Shown here: positions 36,901 to 45,395 of the stretch, one piece after another
Layout: each line of letters starts with the position of its first letter
Position numbering within the stretch: the stretch's first letter is position 1
Assembly (NCBI RefSeq): GCF_019091455.1
Contig: NZ_JAGXJN010000016.1
Location: 62,001 to 126,000, forward strand
Origin: Chitinophaga sp. GbtcB8
GTDB taxonomy: Bacteria > Bacteroidota > Bacteroidia > Chitinophagales > Chitinophagaceae
Length of the DNA stretch: 64,000 nt
Reading direction: 5' to 3'
Notes under the pieces: generated by a model
What the model was told of the DNA's origin: nothing
The model's database searches: none
Seen by the model: only the letters and a program-made list of their open reading frames with translations
Made by a program: the position numbers and the translations under genes

Positions 36901-37118
36901 AGTTTAAAGACCAGATATTTGAGCCCTTTGTAAGGTTACGTGGAGATGATACACCAGGAACCGGTATAGGGCTATCGTTGGCCAAATCGCTCACAGAGCT
37001 GCACAACGGATCGCTCCGATTGATTTCCGGCAAAACTGATTTAGTTATATTTGAACTGCAGCTGCCGATACACCAAAAATTTGAATTTCAATTAAGCAGT
37101 TGGAAAAAGATAAAATAG
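33930..37118 (+). CDS. Propeller-type sensor histidine kinase (HTCS-like, kinase part)
   Basis: From the ATG at 33930 the product has 1062 residues. A signal peptide is followed by about fourteen Reg_prop blades forming two seven-bladed propellers (typical G-F-I-W-V-G-T-R-G-G-L-N-R-F-D-G), a Y_Y_Y domain (RYKYLMKGIDQPWTYLTTN), one membrane helix (AYILYLLLLGTIIFITDRLY), a HisKA domain with His837 in NITHEIQTPLTL, and an ATPase domain with NLVSNAIKYA, NDGKGIPEEF and GTGIGLSLAK. It senses a polysaccharide breakdown product in the periplasm. Unlike canonical hybrid systems, the receiver and AraC domains are in a separate gene one base downstream. TATATTTG at 33913-33920 is a possible -7 box. Confidence 0.92.
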   Translation: MMRSFGYIILLSLLFQVTISSCYGQYYFKHYQVDDGLVHNSVTAVIQDSTGFIWVGTRGGLNRFDGYSFKAYKNNNDKFGSLGNDVINCIAEDKNRMIWIATGKGIFKYNPYKEVLTELETVPKEYTNNIVIDKDNNLWFLIQFSLYKYIQAENRVEDLKTKASCIALDSNMNLWMGDNDGNIHIYNPKTKPAARIRVVNKNLPANARSISKIYPIRNSELLIGCFKQGLKSYDTKTGIVRSLSLDADKNKDIFVRDIAAGNDGQYWIATESGIYIYDLATHKSISLRKRPGDPYALADNAVYAICRDNQGGMWAGTFFGGLNYYSKVNARFEKYYPLPGANAISGNAVREICSDSSGHLWIGTEDAGISKLDLKTGIFTNYTATGKKGSISYDNIHGLFSWGNELFIGPFLQGLEIMDVRTGLVTNRFKLIGDSTGPVSDFVISIYRTKNNKLLVGTAYRNAGLFEYDTHHKTFKRISQIPYNTYIYDIFEDSAGNIWTGSVKEGAFYYNPKTGRRGNLHFGDTTKGKTINEFPVYNIFEDSNHVLWFATTGCGLIKLSPDRKTIKRYTTANGLPSNVLYSILEDQSKHLWISSSKGLICFDLHTERVKVYTQANGLITDQFNYNSAYKHTDGKMYFGSVKGMIAFDPVLFNQREPSPPTYITGFQINNIEAVPGGHNSPLSKSILYTDTVILKYDQNNFSIEFAALNFSSPGATRYKYLMKGIDQPWTYLTTNRKAYFTDLTHGTYEFTVHAESNTGSWMGRERRLFIKILPPFWKSNSAYILYLLLLGTIIFITDRLYRQYLERRNLRKLQLFEHEKEKEIYQAKIEFFTNITHEIQTPLTLIAGPIEWLSKKFDKEPDVKKSLAIAEKNTRRLIELASQLLDFRKTEADQFSLNFVKTDIAALIADLVTGFKEQAARKKIDLNVVLPEKHFMAFVDREALSKICTNLVSNAIKYAAATATININTVNDSDEYFTIRFNNDGKGIPEEFKDQIFEPFVRLRGDDTPGTGIGLSLAKSLTELHNGSLRLISGKTDLVIFELQLPIHQKFEFQLSSWKKIK

Positions 37119-37119
37119 T

Positions 37120-37884
37120 ATGACCGAAAGTATTCTTATTATTGACGATAATGAAGATATCCTGGATTTCTTATCTGTAGTTTTGGGAGATTCCTACCAG
37201 CTGCACCTTGCAACCAACGGAGAAATTGCACAAACCGTTTTGGGCGAAGAAATTATACACCTCATCATATCAGATATTATGATGCCGGGAATTGACGGGT
37301 TTGAGCTGTGCCGGCTAATTAAATCCAATGTTGAATACTGCCATATCCCTATCATTTTATTAACGTCTAAAAACACCTATAAGGCCCACATCGAAGGACT
37401 GGAAGTAGGGGCAGATGCTTATATACAAAAACCTTTCTCATCAGAATTGCTGCAGGTACAGATTTCCAACCTGCTTAAAAACCGCCGTAAGATAAAGGAG
37501 CATTTTGCCAGCTCGCCTTTTGAAGATGTAAGGGTAATGGCGCATTCAAAAACAGATGAAGCCTTTTTAAAGAAACTGGATGAATATATCAGAACAAATA
37601 TTAAAGACCCCAACATTGATATTGATATGCTTGCCGGACACATGTTCATGAGCCGCACTACATTATACCGCAAGATCAAATCCCTATCCTCACTATCTCC
37701 AAAAGAATTAATTGACATCACGCGCCTTAAACAAGCTGCCAGCTTAATTGCCCAAAATGAATTTTCATTTTACGAAATTTCAAAGATGATAGGTTACAGC
37801 TCGCAAAGCCTTTTCAGCCGCAACTTTCAGAAGTATTTTAAAATGTCGCCCATCGAATATTTTGATTCATTGCCAAGAGAGTAG
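37120..37884 (+). CDS. Response regulator with AraC-type DNA-binding domain
   Basis: The 254 residues comprise a receiver domain (ILIIDDNEDILDFL, phospho-acceptor Asp52 in ISDIMMPGIDGFE, Lys in YIQKPFS) and a C-terminal AraC domain (DIDMLAGHMFMSRTTLYRKI, then SFYEISKMIGYSSQSLFSRN and FQKYFKMSPIEYF). It starts one base after the kinase stop, so translation is probably coupled. The order kinase then regulator reproduces the domain order of a hybrid HTCS. It should bind the 42-bp element found upstream of susC and of the GH105 gene. Confidence 0.92.
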   Translation: MTESILIIDDNEDILDFLSVVLGDSYQLHLATNGEIAQTVLGEEIIHLIISDIMMPGIDGFELCRLIKSNVEYCHIPIILLTSKNTYKAHIEGLEVGADAYIQKPFSSELLQVQISNLLKNRRKIKEHFASSPFEDVRVMAHSKTDEAFLKKLDEYIRTNIKDPNIDIDMLAGHMFMSRTTLYRKIKSLSSLSPKELIDITRLKQAASLIAQNEFSFYEISKMIGYSSQSLFSRNFQKYFKMSPIEYFDSLPRE

Positions 37885-38114
37885 GTTTTACAATACTACA
37901 ATTGGTATCCACTTAGCCGTACTTGTTGAGCTAGTATTAGAAATAGCATCTTCCCCAGCCTCACAAACATAAGTATCTCTTATCCCTGGCCTGCGATCTC
38001 TCACCCACAAAAAGCGCTTCGTCCGTGTTTTTCCATTCCGATTTGTATTTTTTTCAGATTCATTGTTTAACTTTTTAATGTTATACCTAACGGATCCTCC
38101 AGCACGCCTCCTCC

Positions 38115-40037
38115 TTAATTTTTGTCCTCATCATTAACCGCATCTTCCCATTTCGTCCACATTTCCACACCCGGGGCATAACCGTTATAACCGGGGTTTT
38201 GGCTCAGTTTTCCGTACAGGTTTGCATCGATAGCCGATTGAGGAATTGGCCAGTAGATATTATGTGGCGCTATGGTATAGGATCTGCCCTTAACAATTAC
38301 TTTGTGTTTGTTGTAATAATTGCTGTAATGTTGTATGCGCTGATACCAATAGCTGTTATCTGAAAGGGTATTTACGTTATAGGTATTTCCCCATTCATCT
38401 GGTTTACCACTTAAGGCCAGGCTATAGGACATACGGCTTAGTTCCATATGCCGCCATTCTTCCATCCATAATTCACGGGCACGTTCATTGGCAATGTCAC
38501 CAATAGTAATAGTAGTGTATAATTGCTGGCATTTTGCTCTTTGTCTTACGATATTTACATCTGCTATAGCTGCGCCCGTATTCCCTTTATAAAATTGGGC
38601 CTCAGCACGAAGCAGATAGGTTTCTGCAAGACGGTAACAATACCAGTCGGCCGATCCGCCCCTATTGTTATTACTCGCAGGATTGCCGATATGATCAGGA
38701 TCATTTGCAAAAACCTTATAATGCGGCCAGTCGAACCAGCTACGTACCGTATCGGTACACAAAAGCCTGTCGCCATTATAAAGTCTCACGTTTTTACCGA
38801 AGTACAGGGCATCTGAAGGATCATTATATTTCAGAGAATCCATTACTGCCCAATTACCTACCCTGCTGTTATGACGCAGATCTGCAGTGTCATTAATTCC
38901 GTTTACGTCCCAAAGATCATGCTCCGCAAAATAGGTAGGCCTGATCATTCCAATACCACGGCCCACAGCTGAGTTAAAATCCAGGTTAACCCGGTAAGAA
39001 TTGCTTGATGAAGCGTAACATTGCATAAATTTTCCTGCAGGTGAAACTAATGCAGAAACATTCCACATCGGGCCCCAGTTCCGCATGGTACGCATTTTTA
39101 TTGCGGCATCCGTATTATCACGGTCGGGCATTGCAAGAATGGTTTCTTTATTTGCCGGGATACATTTGTTCACAGGACGGTGCAGGTCCCATATCACGTT
39201 CCGCGTAATATGCCAGGTGGATTCCAGCGGGCTTTCAAATGTACCAAACGTATTTGTCATTAATGAATAACCTGAATTATTAATTAATATATCGGCTTGC
39301 GCAATAGCTTTGTCCCATTGACCAGTGGCAAGGTAACATTTGATCAGCAGCTGACGGCAGGCGCCTTTATTGATCATTCCTACATAAGCCATACTGGACT
39401 GATCAGGTACCCATTGCACGGCATCCTCCATATTTTTGGTGATCATTTCTAAAATAGCTTCACGGCTGGTGCTCTTATAGTTTTGTTTTGGAGTAGATGG
39501 GATCTGGGTTATTAAAGGCACATTGTTAAACTGAAAACATAAGGCCAGGTAACGGAATGACCTGTGAAAGTAGGCCCTGCCGATGTATTCATGTTTTGTA
39601 GCTTCATCCAGGCCGGGAACTTTATCAATAAACGAGGTGATCGTATTGGCATACTTAATGCCATTATAAGTTTCTCCCCAGAAATAGCTCAGCATGTTCA
39701 CATCATTCGTGTACATCCCGTCTGTTGGAGTAAGGCGTGTAGCCACATCTGCAAAAATACTTCCATCGTCCGTTTTACCGGATACCGCCATGTCTGACAA
39801 CATATACTCGGTGTTAATGGGAACCGAAATATCCCTTGTTGTAATGTAGCTCCAGTAGCTCCGCAGATGCTTGTCACACATTGCTATGGCAGCATCAAGC
39901 CCTGATTTGGTAGAGAAAGTAGCTTCAGGCTCATAAAAAGATAAAGGATCCGGATTAAGATATTTCTTACTGCAGGCGCTAATCATTACTAATGCAATCG
40001 CCACCAGAAAGATCTTTGTTGTATAATTGTTTTTCAT
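38115..40037 (-). CDS. RagB/SusD-family nutrient-binding lipoprotein
   Basis: From the ATG at 40037 the product has 640 residues and a lipobox ending ISAC (Cys22). SusD-type TPR helices and the segment NERARELWMEEWRHMELSRM identify the family. It is encoded 41 nt after its SusC partner. The sensor kinase next door and GH105 beyond suggest a pectin-derived ligand. Confidence 0.92.
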   Translation of the reverse strand: MKNNYTTKIFLVAIALVMISACSKKYLNPDPLSFYEPEATFSTKSGLDAAIAMCDKHLRSYWSYITTRDISVPINTEYMLSDMAVSGKTDDGSIFADVATRLTPTDGMYTNDVNMLSYFWGETYNGIKYANTITSFIDKVPGLDEATKHEYIGRAYFHRSFRYLALCFQFNNVPLITQIPSTPKQNYKSTSREAILEMITKNMEDAVQWVPDQSSMAYVGMINKGACRQLLIKCYLATGQWDKAIAQADILINNSGYSLMTNTFGTFESPLESTWHITRNVIWDLHRPVNKCIPANKETILAMPDRDNTDAAIKMRTMRNWGPMWNVSALVSPAGKFMQCYASSSNSYRVNLDFNSAVGRGIGMIRPTYFAEHDLWDVNGINDTADLRHNSRVGNWAVMDSLKYNDPSDALYFGKNVRLYNGDRLLCTDTVRSWFDWPHYKVFANDPDHIGNPASNNNRGGSADWYCYRLAETYLLRAEAQFYKGNTGAAIADVNIVRQRAKCQQLYTTITIGDIANERARELWMEEWRHMELSRMSYSLALSGKPDEWGNTYNVNTLSDNSYWYQRIQHYSNYYNKHKVIVKGRSYTIAPHNIYWPIPQSAIDANLYGKLSQNPGYNGYAPGVEMWTKWEDAVNDEDKN

Positions 40038-40077
40038 CTGAATGTTTTTACTTGATTTTAGCCACATGTAGTTCGCG

Positions 40078-43000
40078 TTAGAATGTCAGGTTTAATCCAA
40101 GTGTGTAGATCCTTGGTGCAATATCACCGGTTTCTATGTCCCAGTAATTCCAGTTCTTATCTTTTTTCCACACAGCCACATTGCGAACCGTAGCATATAA
40201 TTTCAGGTTTTCAATTGCTGCCCGTGAAATAAGCTTGTGGGGCATTGTATAACCAATTGTTACATTATCAAGCCTGATAAAAGAACGATCAAATACCCTG
40301 TTGGGGGCGGAAACTCCGGAAGGTCCTCTCGCATCCAGCCGCCCAAAAAAATCGCTCGGTTTATCAAGCGTCCAATAGGTTTTTTCATACGTATTGGCAT
40401 TGTACGTAACCTGCGAAACGCCATTATCCTGGTTCAGGTAAGAAGTACTTGTGCTTTTATTGCCCCAGTAAGAATAGATGTTGAATGAGAAATTGAAGTT
40501 TTTATAGGTAAAATCATTTCGCAATGACCACATAATGGGTGCTGTAGTCTGGCCCAGGAATTCCTTATCCTTATTATTATAAACGGCCGTTGTAGTTCCA
40601 TCCGTGTTTTTAATATCATCTGCCGTGTAATTATTAGCTACTTTAGGATCGCCGGGCCGTTGGCCGTATTTGGCAGCTTCAGCCGCCTCATTTACCTGCC
40701 ATATTCCTGTTACACGGTAGTTCCAGATGCTGCTGATCGGTTGTCCTACAAACCATCCGTTGGATATATCATCAGATTCTTTTGTGGCTACTATATTTCC
40801 ATTGGCATCTAACACATCCTCATACTGATAATAAAGATGCTTAACCGTGTTTTTATATTTCGAGAACCCCAAAGTAGTATTCCAGCTGAAATTGGGCGCT
40901 CTTATATTTTGTGCGCTGACTGAAAACTCGAACCCCTTGTTTTGTACTTCTCCTAAATTGGTAGTGATACTTGTAAAACCGGAAAAATCAGGCAACGACT
41001 GGCTCATGATCATATTAGTGGTGGGCATGTAATAATAATCGAGCGTAGTGCTGATCCGGTTATTTAAGAAAGCGAGATCCAGCCCGATATTATATGCGGT
41101 GGTTTTTTCCCATTGCAAATGAGGATTTGCCATGCGGTCAATTCTTAAATAGTAATACTGGATATAATTACCGTTGGCATCTACGTAACCCTGGGTGGTT
41201 GCGCCATTAGCAAGATTGGCCAATGCGATATAAGGATTGGCGAGCGACCTGTTCCCGTTTTGCCCATAGGATAAACGCAATTTACCATTGCTTAATACAT
41301 TCCATTTAAAGAATTTTTCATTGGTAAATGTCCAGGCCAAAGCTGCTGAAAAAAAGGTGGCCCGCGGATTCGAAGTACCGAAAGCAGAGTAGCCGTCACG
41401 GCGCACAGAGGCCGTTAACATATAACGGTCATCATACGAATAAAACAAACGTGCAAGCATACCATCAGCCGTTTCACGGGAATCGTCCGTATTAAAGCTG
41501 CTGTTAAGCGGATCGCCGGTGGAAGTTTCATGGAATCCCAATGCATCACTTGGCAAAATATTACGTGCATTAATAACATCACTCCAATACTGCCGTTCTT
41601 CTGCTTCCTGAACCAGGGTTATATTTACCGTATGCTTTTCGGCGAAAGTTTTTTCCCAGCTGAGCGTATTATTCAAAGACCAGTCAAAACGTTTTGCCCA
41701 GTTCCGGTCTACACCATGATTAATTGGCAGCCAGTCGGGGTTCTCCGCCGATTCAAAATAGCGGTTATTATACCACTGATACCTGGGAGAAACATTGAAA
41801 GAGTACTTGATATTAAAAGGCAATTTTACTTTGGCGGAAAAAATGGTATTCAGAACAGTATAACCTCTTTCAAGTTTCATATACTGTTTATTGAAATCAA
41901 AATTATACCCTTTGCTGGCAGTCATTTCATCGCCCATAGGATGTATTTCCAGGTTTCCTTCCTCGTCTTTGTAAGATGCAAAAGGGCTGTTATTAGTAAT
42001 CTGCGATCCCCAGTTAACTGCAATATTTCCGTCGGACCGGTCCTGGAAATTAACATTGGCGCTGATATCCAGCCAATCGGTAACCTTGCCATCTACTTTT
42101 AAGTTGGAGCGTACTGCCCTGTAATTATCACCCACAACCACTCCCTGGTTAGACAGATAACCTGCCGACAAATAATAATTGATCTTATCACTGGCGCCGG
42201 ATACGCTGAGGTTATAATCCTGGTTAAAACCGGTACGGAAGCTATGGTCATACCAATCGAAGCTTTTACCTTTCAGATAGTTATCCAATGTTGTAAATTG
42301 AAGACCTAATCGTCTGGCCCGGATTTCGTTATCAGATGCATTAGCTGGATTCGTTGAATAGGCTCTCCAGTCGTCAATAGTGATCCCATATTTGTTCAGC
42401 ATATCACCGGTTGGCATTTCATAGTATCCTAATTTACCCGCTGTTGCCGTTTCTGATATATAAGGTTCATAAGCTCCGGTTGTTGTATTGATGCCATACG
42501 TAGCAGCCTTATACCAGTCCTCCCGGTATTGCATATAACCTTCGGGGCCAAAAACCTTCCTGTTTGCGGCCATATCAGCAAGCCCAAAATTGGCCGTCAT
42601 ACTAATAGTAGGCTTGCCCTTCTTCCCTTTTTTTGTAGTTATGATAAGAACCCCGTTGGCTGATTTTGCCCCATAAATTGCAGCAGCTGACGCATCTTTA
42701 AGGATATCGATCTGGTCAATATCATCGGGATTAATTTCAGACAGCTCTCCATAAAAGATCATACCGTCCAGTATCAGCAAAGGATCATTATGCCCGCCAT
42801 CCGTATAAACCGAACGCTGGCCCCGGATCCGTATTGTACCACCTCCTTTTGCAGAAGCATCAAAGCCTACGCTCACACCAGGTGTTCCGCGTATGATGTC
42901 CTGAACCGTTTTAGGATTCTCGTCTGCAATCTTATTCGGGCGGATAGAAGTTATTGCCCCGGTAAGGTCTTTTTTCCTCATGGTGCCATAACCAATAACA

Positions 43001-43368
43001 ACCACATTATTCAGGTCGTTGGTAGCTTGTTGCAGTATAATAGTCAAAGGTTTACCATCCGGTATCACCTCCCTGCTGTTATAGCTTATGTGTGATGCTC
43101 TCAGGCTTACTCCTTTACCGGCCTGAATACTAAAGTTTCCCCAAACATCCGTTTTTGCAACCACTGCTGTTCCCTTAGCGGCAATTGTAACACCAGCTAT
43201 GCCATTGCCCAGGGAGTCAGTAACCCGGCCTGTTATGGTCTGATTTTGTGCGTGGGCACAAAAGGAAAACAGTAAAAACAATAAGGCCGCGGATAATCCA
43301 GGCAATAAGAACCTCTTACAGAAAGAAGAAGCCTGGGTTTTCTTGGTTTTTGTATAGTTTTTCTCCAT
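40078..43368 (-). CDS. SusC/RagA-family TonB-dependent transporter
   Basis: From the ATG at 43368 the product has 1096 residues. A signal peptide (LSAALLFLLFSFCAHA) is followed directly by a carboxypeptidase-regulatory-like domain, the TonB plug (IDQIDILKDASAAAIYGAKS, ANGVLIITTKKGKKG) and a barrel ending LNLTF. It lacks an STN domain, consistent with control by the two-component system rather than by FecR/sigma. It should import the oligosaccharide captured by the downstream SusD. The 42-bp candidate operator lies about 275 nt upstream. Confidence 0.93.
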   Translation of the reverse strand: MEKNYTKTKKTQASSFCKRFLLPGLSAALLFLLFSFCAHAQNQTITGRVTDSLGNGIAGVTIAAKGTAVVAKTDVWGNFSIQAGKGVSLRASHISYNSREVIPDGKPLTIILQQATNDLNNVVVIGYGTMRKKDLTGAITSIRPNKIADENPKTVQDIIRGTPGVSVGFDASAKGGGTIRIRGQRSVYTDGGHNDPLLILDGMIFYGELSEINPDDIDQIDILKDASAAAIYGAKSANGVLIITTKKGKKGKPTISMTANFGLADMAANRKVFGPEGYMQYREDWYKAATYGINTTTGAYEPYISETATAGKLGYYEMPTGDMLNKYGITIDDWRAYSTNPANASDNEIRARRLGLQFTTLDNYLKGKSFDWYDHSFRTGFNQDYNLSVSGASDKINYYLSAGYLSNQGVVVGDNYRAVRSNLKVDGKVTDWLDISANVNFQDRSDGNIAVNWGSQITNNSPFASYKDEEGNLEIHPMGDEMTASKGYNFDFNKQYMKLERGYTVLNTIFSAKVKLPFNIKYSFNVSPRYQWYNNRYFESAENPDWLPINHGVDRNWAKRFDWSLNNTLSWEKTFAEKHTVNITLVQEAEERQYWSDVINARNILPSDALGFHETSTGDPLNSSFNTDDSRETADGMLARLFYSYDDRYMLTASVRRDGYSAFGTSNPRATFFSAALAWTFTNEKFFKWNVLSNGKLRLSYGQNGNRSLANPYIALANLANGATTQGYVDANGNYIQYYYLRIDRMANPHLQWEKTTAYNIGLDLAFLNNRISTTLDYYYMPTTNMIMSQSLPDFSGFTSITTNLGEVQNKGFEFSVSAQNIRAPNFSWNTTLGFSKYKNTVKHLYYQYEDVLDANGNIVATKESDDISNGWFVGQPISSIWNYRVTGIWQVNEAAEAAKYGQRPGDPKVANNYTADDIKNTDGTTTAVYNNKDKEFLGQTTAPIMWSLRNDFTYKNFNFSFNIYSYWGNKSTSTSYLNQDNGVSQVTYNANTYEKTYWTLDKPSDFFGRLDARGPSGVSAPNRVFDRSFIRLDNVTIGYTMPHKLISRAAIENLKLYATVRNVAVWKKDKNWNYWDIETGDIAPRIYTLGLNLTF

Positions 43369-43642
43369 AATGATCATTTAGTCGTTATCGCGATGAAATT
43401 TATATTAGCATGTATTTGGTTGATGCACATAGGATACCAGTCTGCCCATTAATGAGCGGAAGGTTCATATTGGCTGGTGCAATCTTATAGTTGTCTACTA
43501 TTGAGTAAATCCCCGCCTCTCTGGGTAATTCATAAGTGGACGTGCCTTTTTCCTTTAGCGGGAAACTGATCAACGTGGTCTATCTTTGTGGAATCATTAA
43601 TCTAATATTGTAGTACGAAGTAAAAATTCTTTTCCCGTACGG

Positions 43643-43684
43643 TTTATTCAACTTTTTGTCGAATCGTTCCAAAATCGTGGAGTG
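43643..43684 (-). promoter_or_regulatory. Candidate two-component operator upstream of susC
   Basis: This 42-bp segment matches 45093-45134 at 31 positions without gaps. The core TTTTTGTCGA, then TCCAAAA, then GAGTG is shared. Both copies lie ahead of minus-strand genes of the same locus, in the same orientation. The AraC-type regulator at 37120 is the obvious candidate binder. The rest of 43378-43798 shows only the hairpin at 43736-43781. Confidence 0.6.
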
Positions 43685-43735
43685 TAAAAGGGAAGCTATC
43701 AGATCACAGGCAAGGGAAACGGGTATTCAGGCTAA

Positions 43736-43781
43736 GCCGTTGGTGTTCTGGCCTTTGTGGAAGGTCCTCAACACCAACGGC
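43736..43781 (-). terminator. Hairpin downstream of the GH105 gene
   Basis: A 12-bp perfect stem (43736-43747 with 43770-43781) starts 17 nt after the hydrolase stop. No T run follows in the minus direction, so termination may be weak. Confidence 0.45.
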
Positions 43782-43798
43782 AGCATAAAACTTCGCAG

Positions 43799-44902
43799 CT
43801 ATTTCCCTAAAAGTGCAGCTGCGCACCACAGATAGGGTGCCTGCCCATGAAGGTCTCCCGCATTACGTGGGCGGTCATGGTAATATTGTTTATCATTCTT
43901 TTTGCCTGTGCCGGTACAAACTTCGGTTACATTATTACGTTCATCAATATACGAGATCATAGTCATCCACGCTTTTCGTGCTGCCGGAGCATACTCAGCC
44001 GCATCTAACCACCCTTGCTGAACGCCCATGATAAATGCATAAGTAAACATTCCTGTACCGGATGTTTCCGGCCAAAAATCTGCTTCATCAATAAGCTGGT
44101 TCCACATTCCATTTGGTCTTTGGTGCTCTTTCAGACTTTTCATCATGGTAAGGTAACCTTGCATAATACGCGGGCGGTCTTTATGATCTTTAGGCAGCTC
44201 ACGAAGCAGATCGGGCATACCTACTGCCATCCAGCCAGCTCCTCTTGCCCAATAGTATGGAACATCCGGCGCGTGGTAGAAAAGCCCGTTCGGGCGTTGC
44301 AGCTCATCCAGGTATAGTACCATTTCTTTTGCGGCTCTGTCAATATATTTGCGGTCGCCGGTTACTTTATAGGCCGCGATCTGCACAACAGTGATCATAT
44401 ACATATCGTCGATCCACAAACGGGTTTGCCATGAATACCCTTTATCCGCCCAGGCTTTTTCATCCGGTTTCGCATCCTTCGGCACTTCCCATTGTGTATC
44501 GGCATAGGCCAGCCCCATTTTCTTATAACGTTCGTCTTTAGTTACCTGGTAGAATTTCAGGGCAATGCTGCCAAACATATTGTAGTCCACATGGTTCATG
44601 GGAGGCAGTAATGGTTTTTCCCGGGTGAAGAGGGGTTCAAATTTATCTTGCAAAAGTTTGATAAGCTTTTGATCTTTTGTTTTTACAGCGTAGTCCAAAG
44701 CACCATTCCAGGTGCAAACTTCAGCATAGTGAATGTACCGTCCTGCATAGAGTTCATGCCGGCCGTCCACGAAATGGTAAGCCAATCGTTTGCCCACATC
44801 GTTGGGTGCAAATCCCTGTGGAAATTTGGTTAGAGAATTCTGCTGGGCAAATAAGAATTGAAAAGATATCATTGCCAGCAACGATAAGAATAATTTACGC
44901 AT
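43799..44902 (-). CDS. GH105/GH88-type unsaturated glucuronyl (rhamnogalacturonyl) hydrolase
   Basis: From the ATG at 44902 the product has 367 residues with a signal peptide (LFLSLLAMISFQFLFAQ). The alpha/alpha-barrel shows family segments RLWIDDMYMITVVQ (with the acid residue), YWARGAGWMAVGMPDLL, and FWPETSGTGMFTYAFIMG. These enzymes hydrate the unsaturated uronate left by polysaccharide lyases. GH105 members usually act on unsaturated rhamnogalacturonan oligosaccharides. A 45040 start would add 46 residues without a signal peptide and is unlikely. It is transcribed toward the SusCD pair but separated by a hairpin and shares their putative operator. Confidence 0.87.
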   Translation of the reverse strand: MRKLFLSLLAMISFQFLFAQQNSLTKFPQGFAPNDVGKRLAYHFVDGRHELYAGRYIHYAEVCTWNGALDYAVKTKDQKLIKLLQDKFEPLFTREKPLLPPMNHVDYNMFGSIALKFYQVTKDERYKKMGLAYADTQWEVPKDAKPDEKAWADKGYSWQTRLWIDDMYMITVVQIAAYKVTGDRKYIDRAAKEMVLYLDELQRPNGLFYHAPDVPYYWARGAGWMAVGMPDLLRELPKDHKDRPRIMQGYLTMMKSLKEHQRPNGMWNQLIDEADFWPETSGTGMFTYAFIMGVQQGWLDAAEYAPAARKAWMTMISYIDERNNVTEVCTGTGKKNDKQYYHDRPRNAGDLHGQAPYLWCAAALLGK

Positions 44903-45092
44903 AACGCTTTTTGTTGAACTTATTTGAATTTTAGTAATTATTTCTAACGCTATGAACGACCGCCTCAATACGTTCATCCGGTGAATGCGCCTGGTAAAAT
45001 GAAAGGATCTATTACCTGCCTCAGAAGTAATCACAATCATTTCCAGCGCTGAGATCGTAGCCCTGCGAAGAAATAAAATATCTTTCTTAAAT

Positions 45093-45134
45093 TTTGTTCA
45101 GTTTTTTGTCGATTTGATCCAAAAAACAAGAGTG
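45093..45134 (-). promoter_or_regulatory. Candidate two-component operator upstream of the GH105 gene
   Basis: It is the second copy of the 42-bp element described at 43643-43684, placed about 190 nt before the GH105 start. The gap 45041-45395 otherwise holds only the promoter candidate of the opposite-strand dehalogenase-like gene. Confidence 0.6.
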
Positions 45135-45317
45135 AACAAAAAGGGTTCCGGCAATTATGGGGGTCTTTTAAAGTTGACAGATCCATTGCAGGTAAAAGGT
45201 CTGTACATTATGGCTACAAAATATAGCTAAATTTGTCCAGGAGCGACTTAAACGAATGCCAGTCCAATATTGCTGCATTGAAAAGTATATTAAATTGGTT
45301 GGTATTATACCCATATT

Positions 45318-45325
45318 TACATTTG
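45318..45325 (+). promoter_or_regulatory. Candidate -7 box (TACATTTG)
   Basis: TACATTTG matches the Bacteroidota -7 consensus about 70 nt ahead of the dehalogenase-like gene, with a TTG roughly 19 bp before it. Confidence 0.4.
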
Positions 45326-45395
45326 TCCATAAACGTTTTTAGTGCGGAGCTTATACAAGACGTAACCATTTCACAAAGCAAGTAAAATTTACCAA

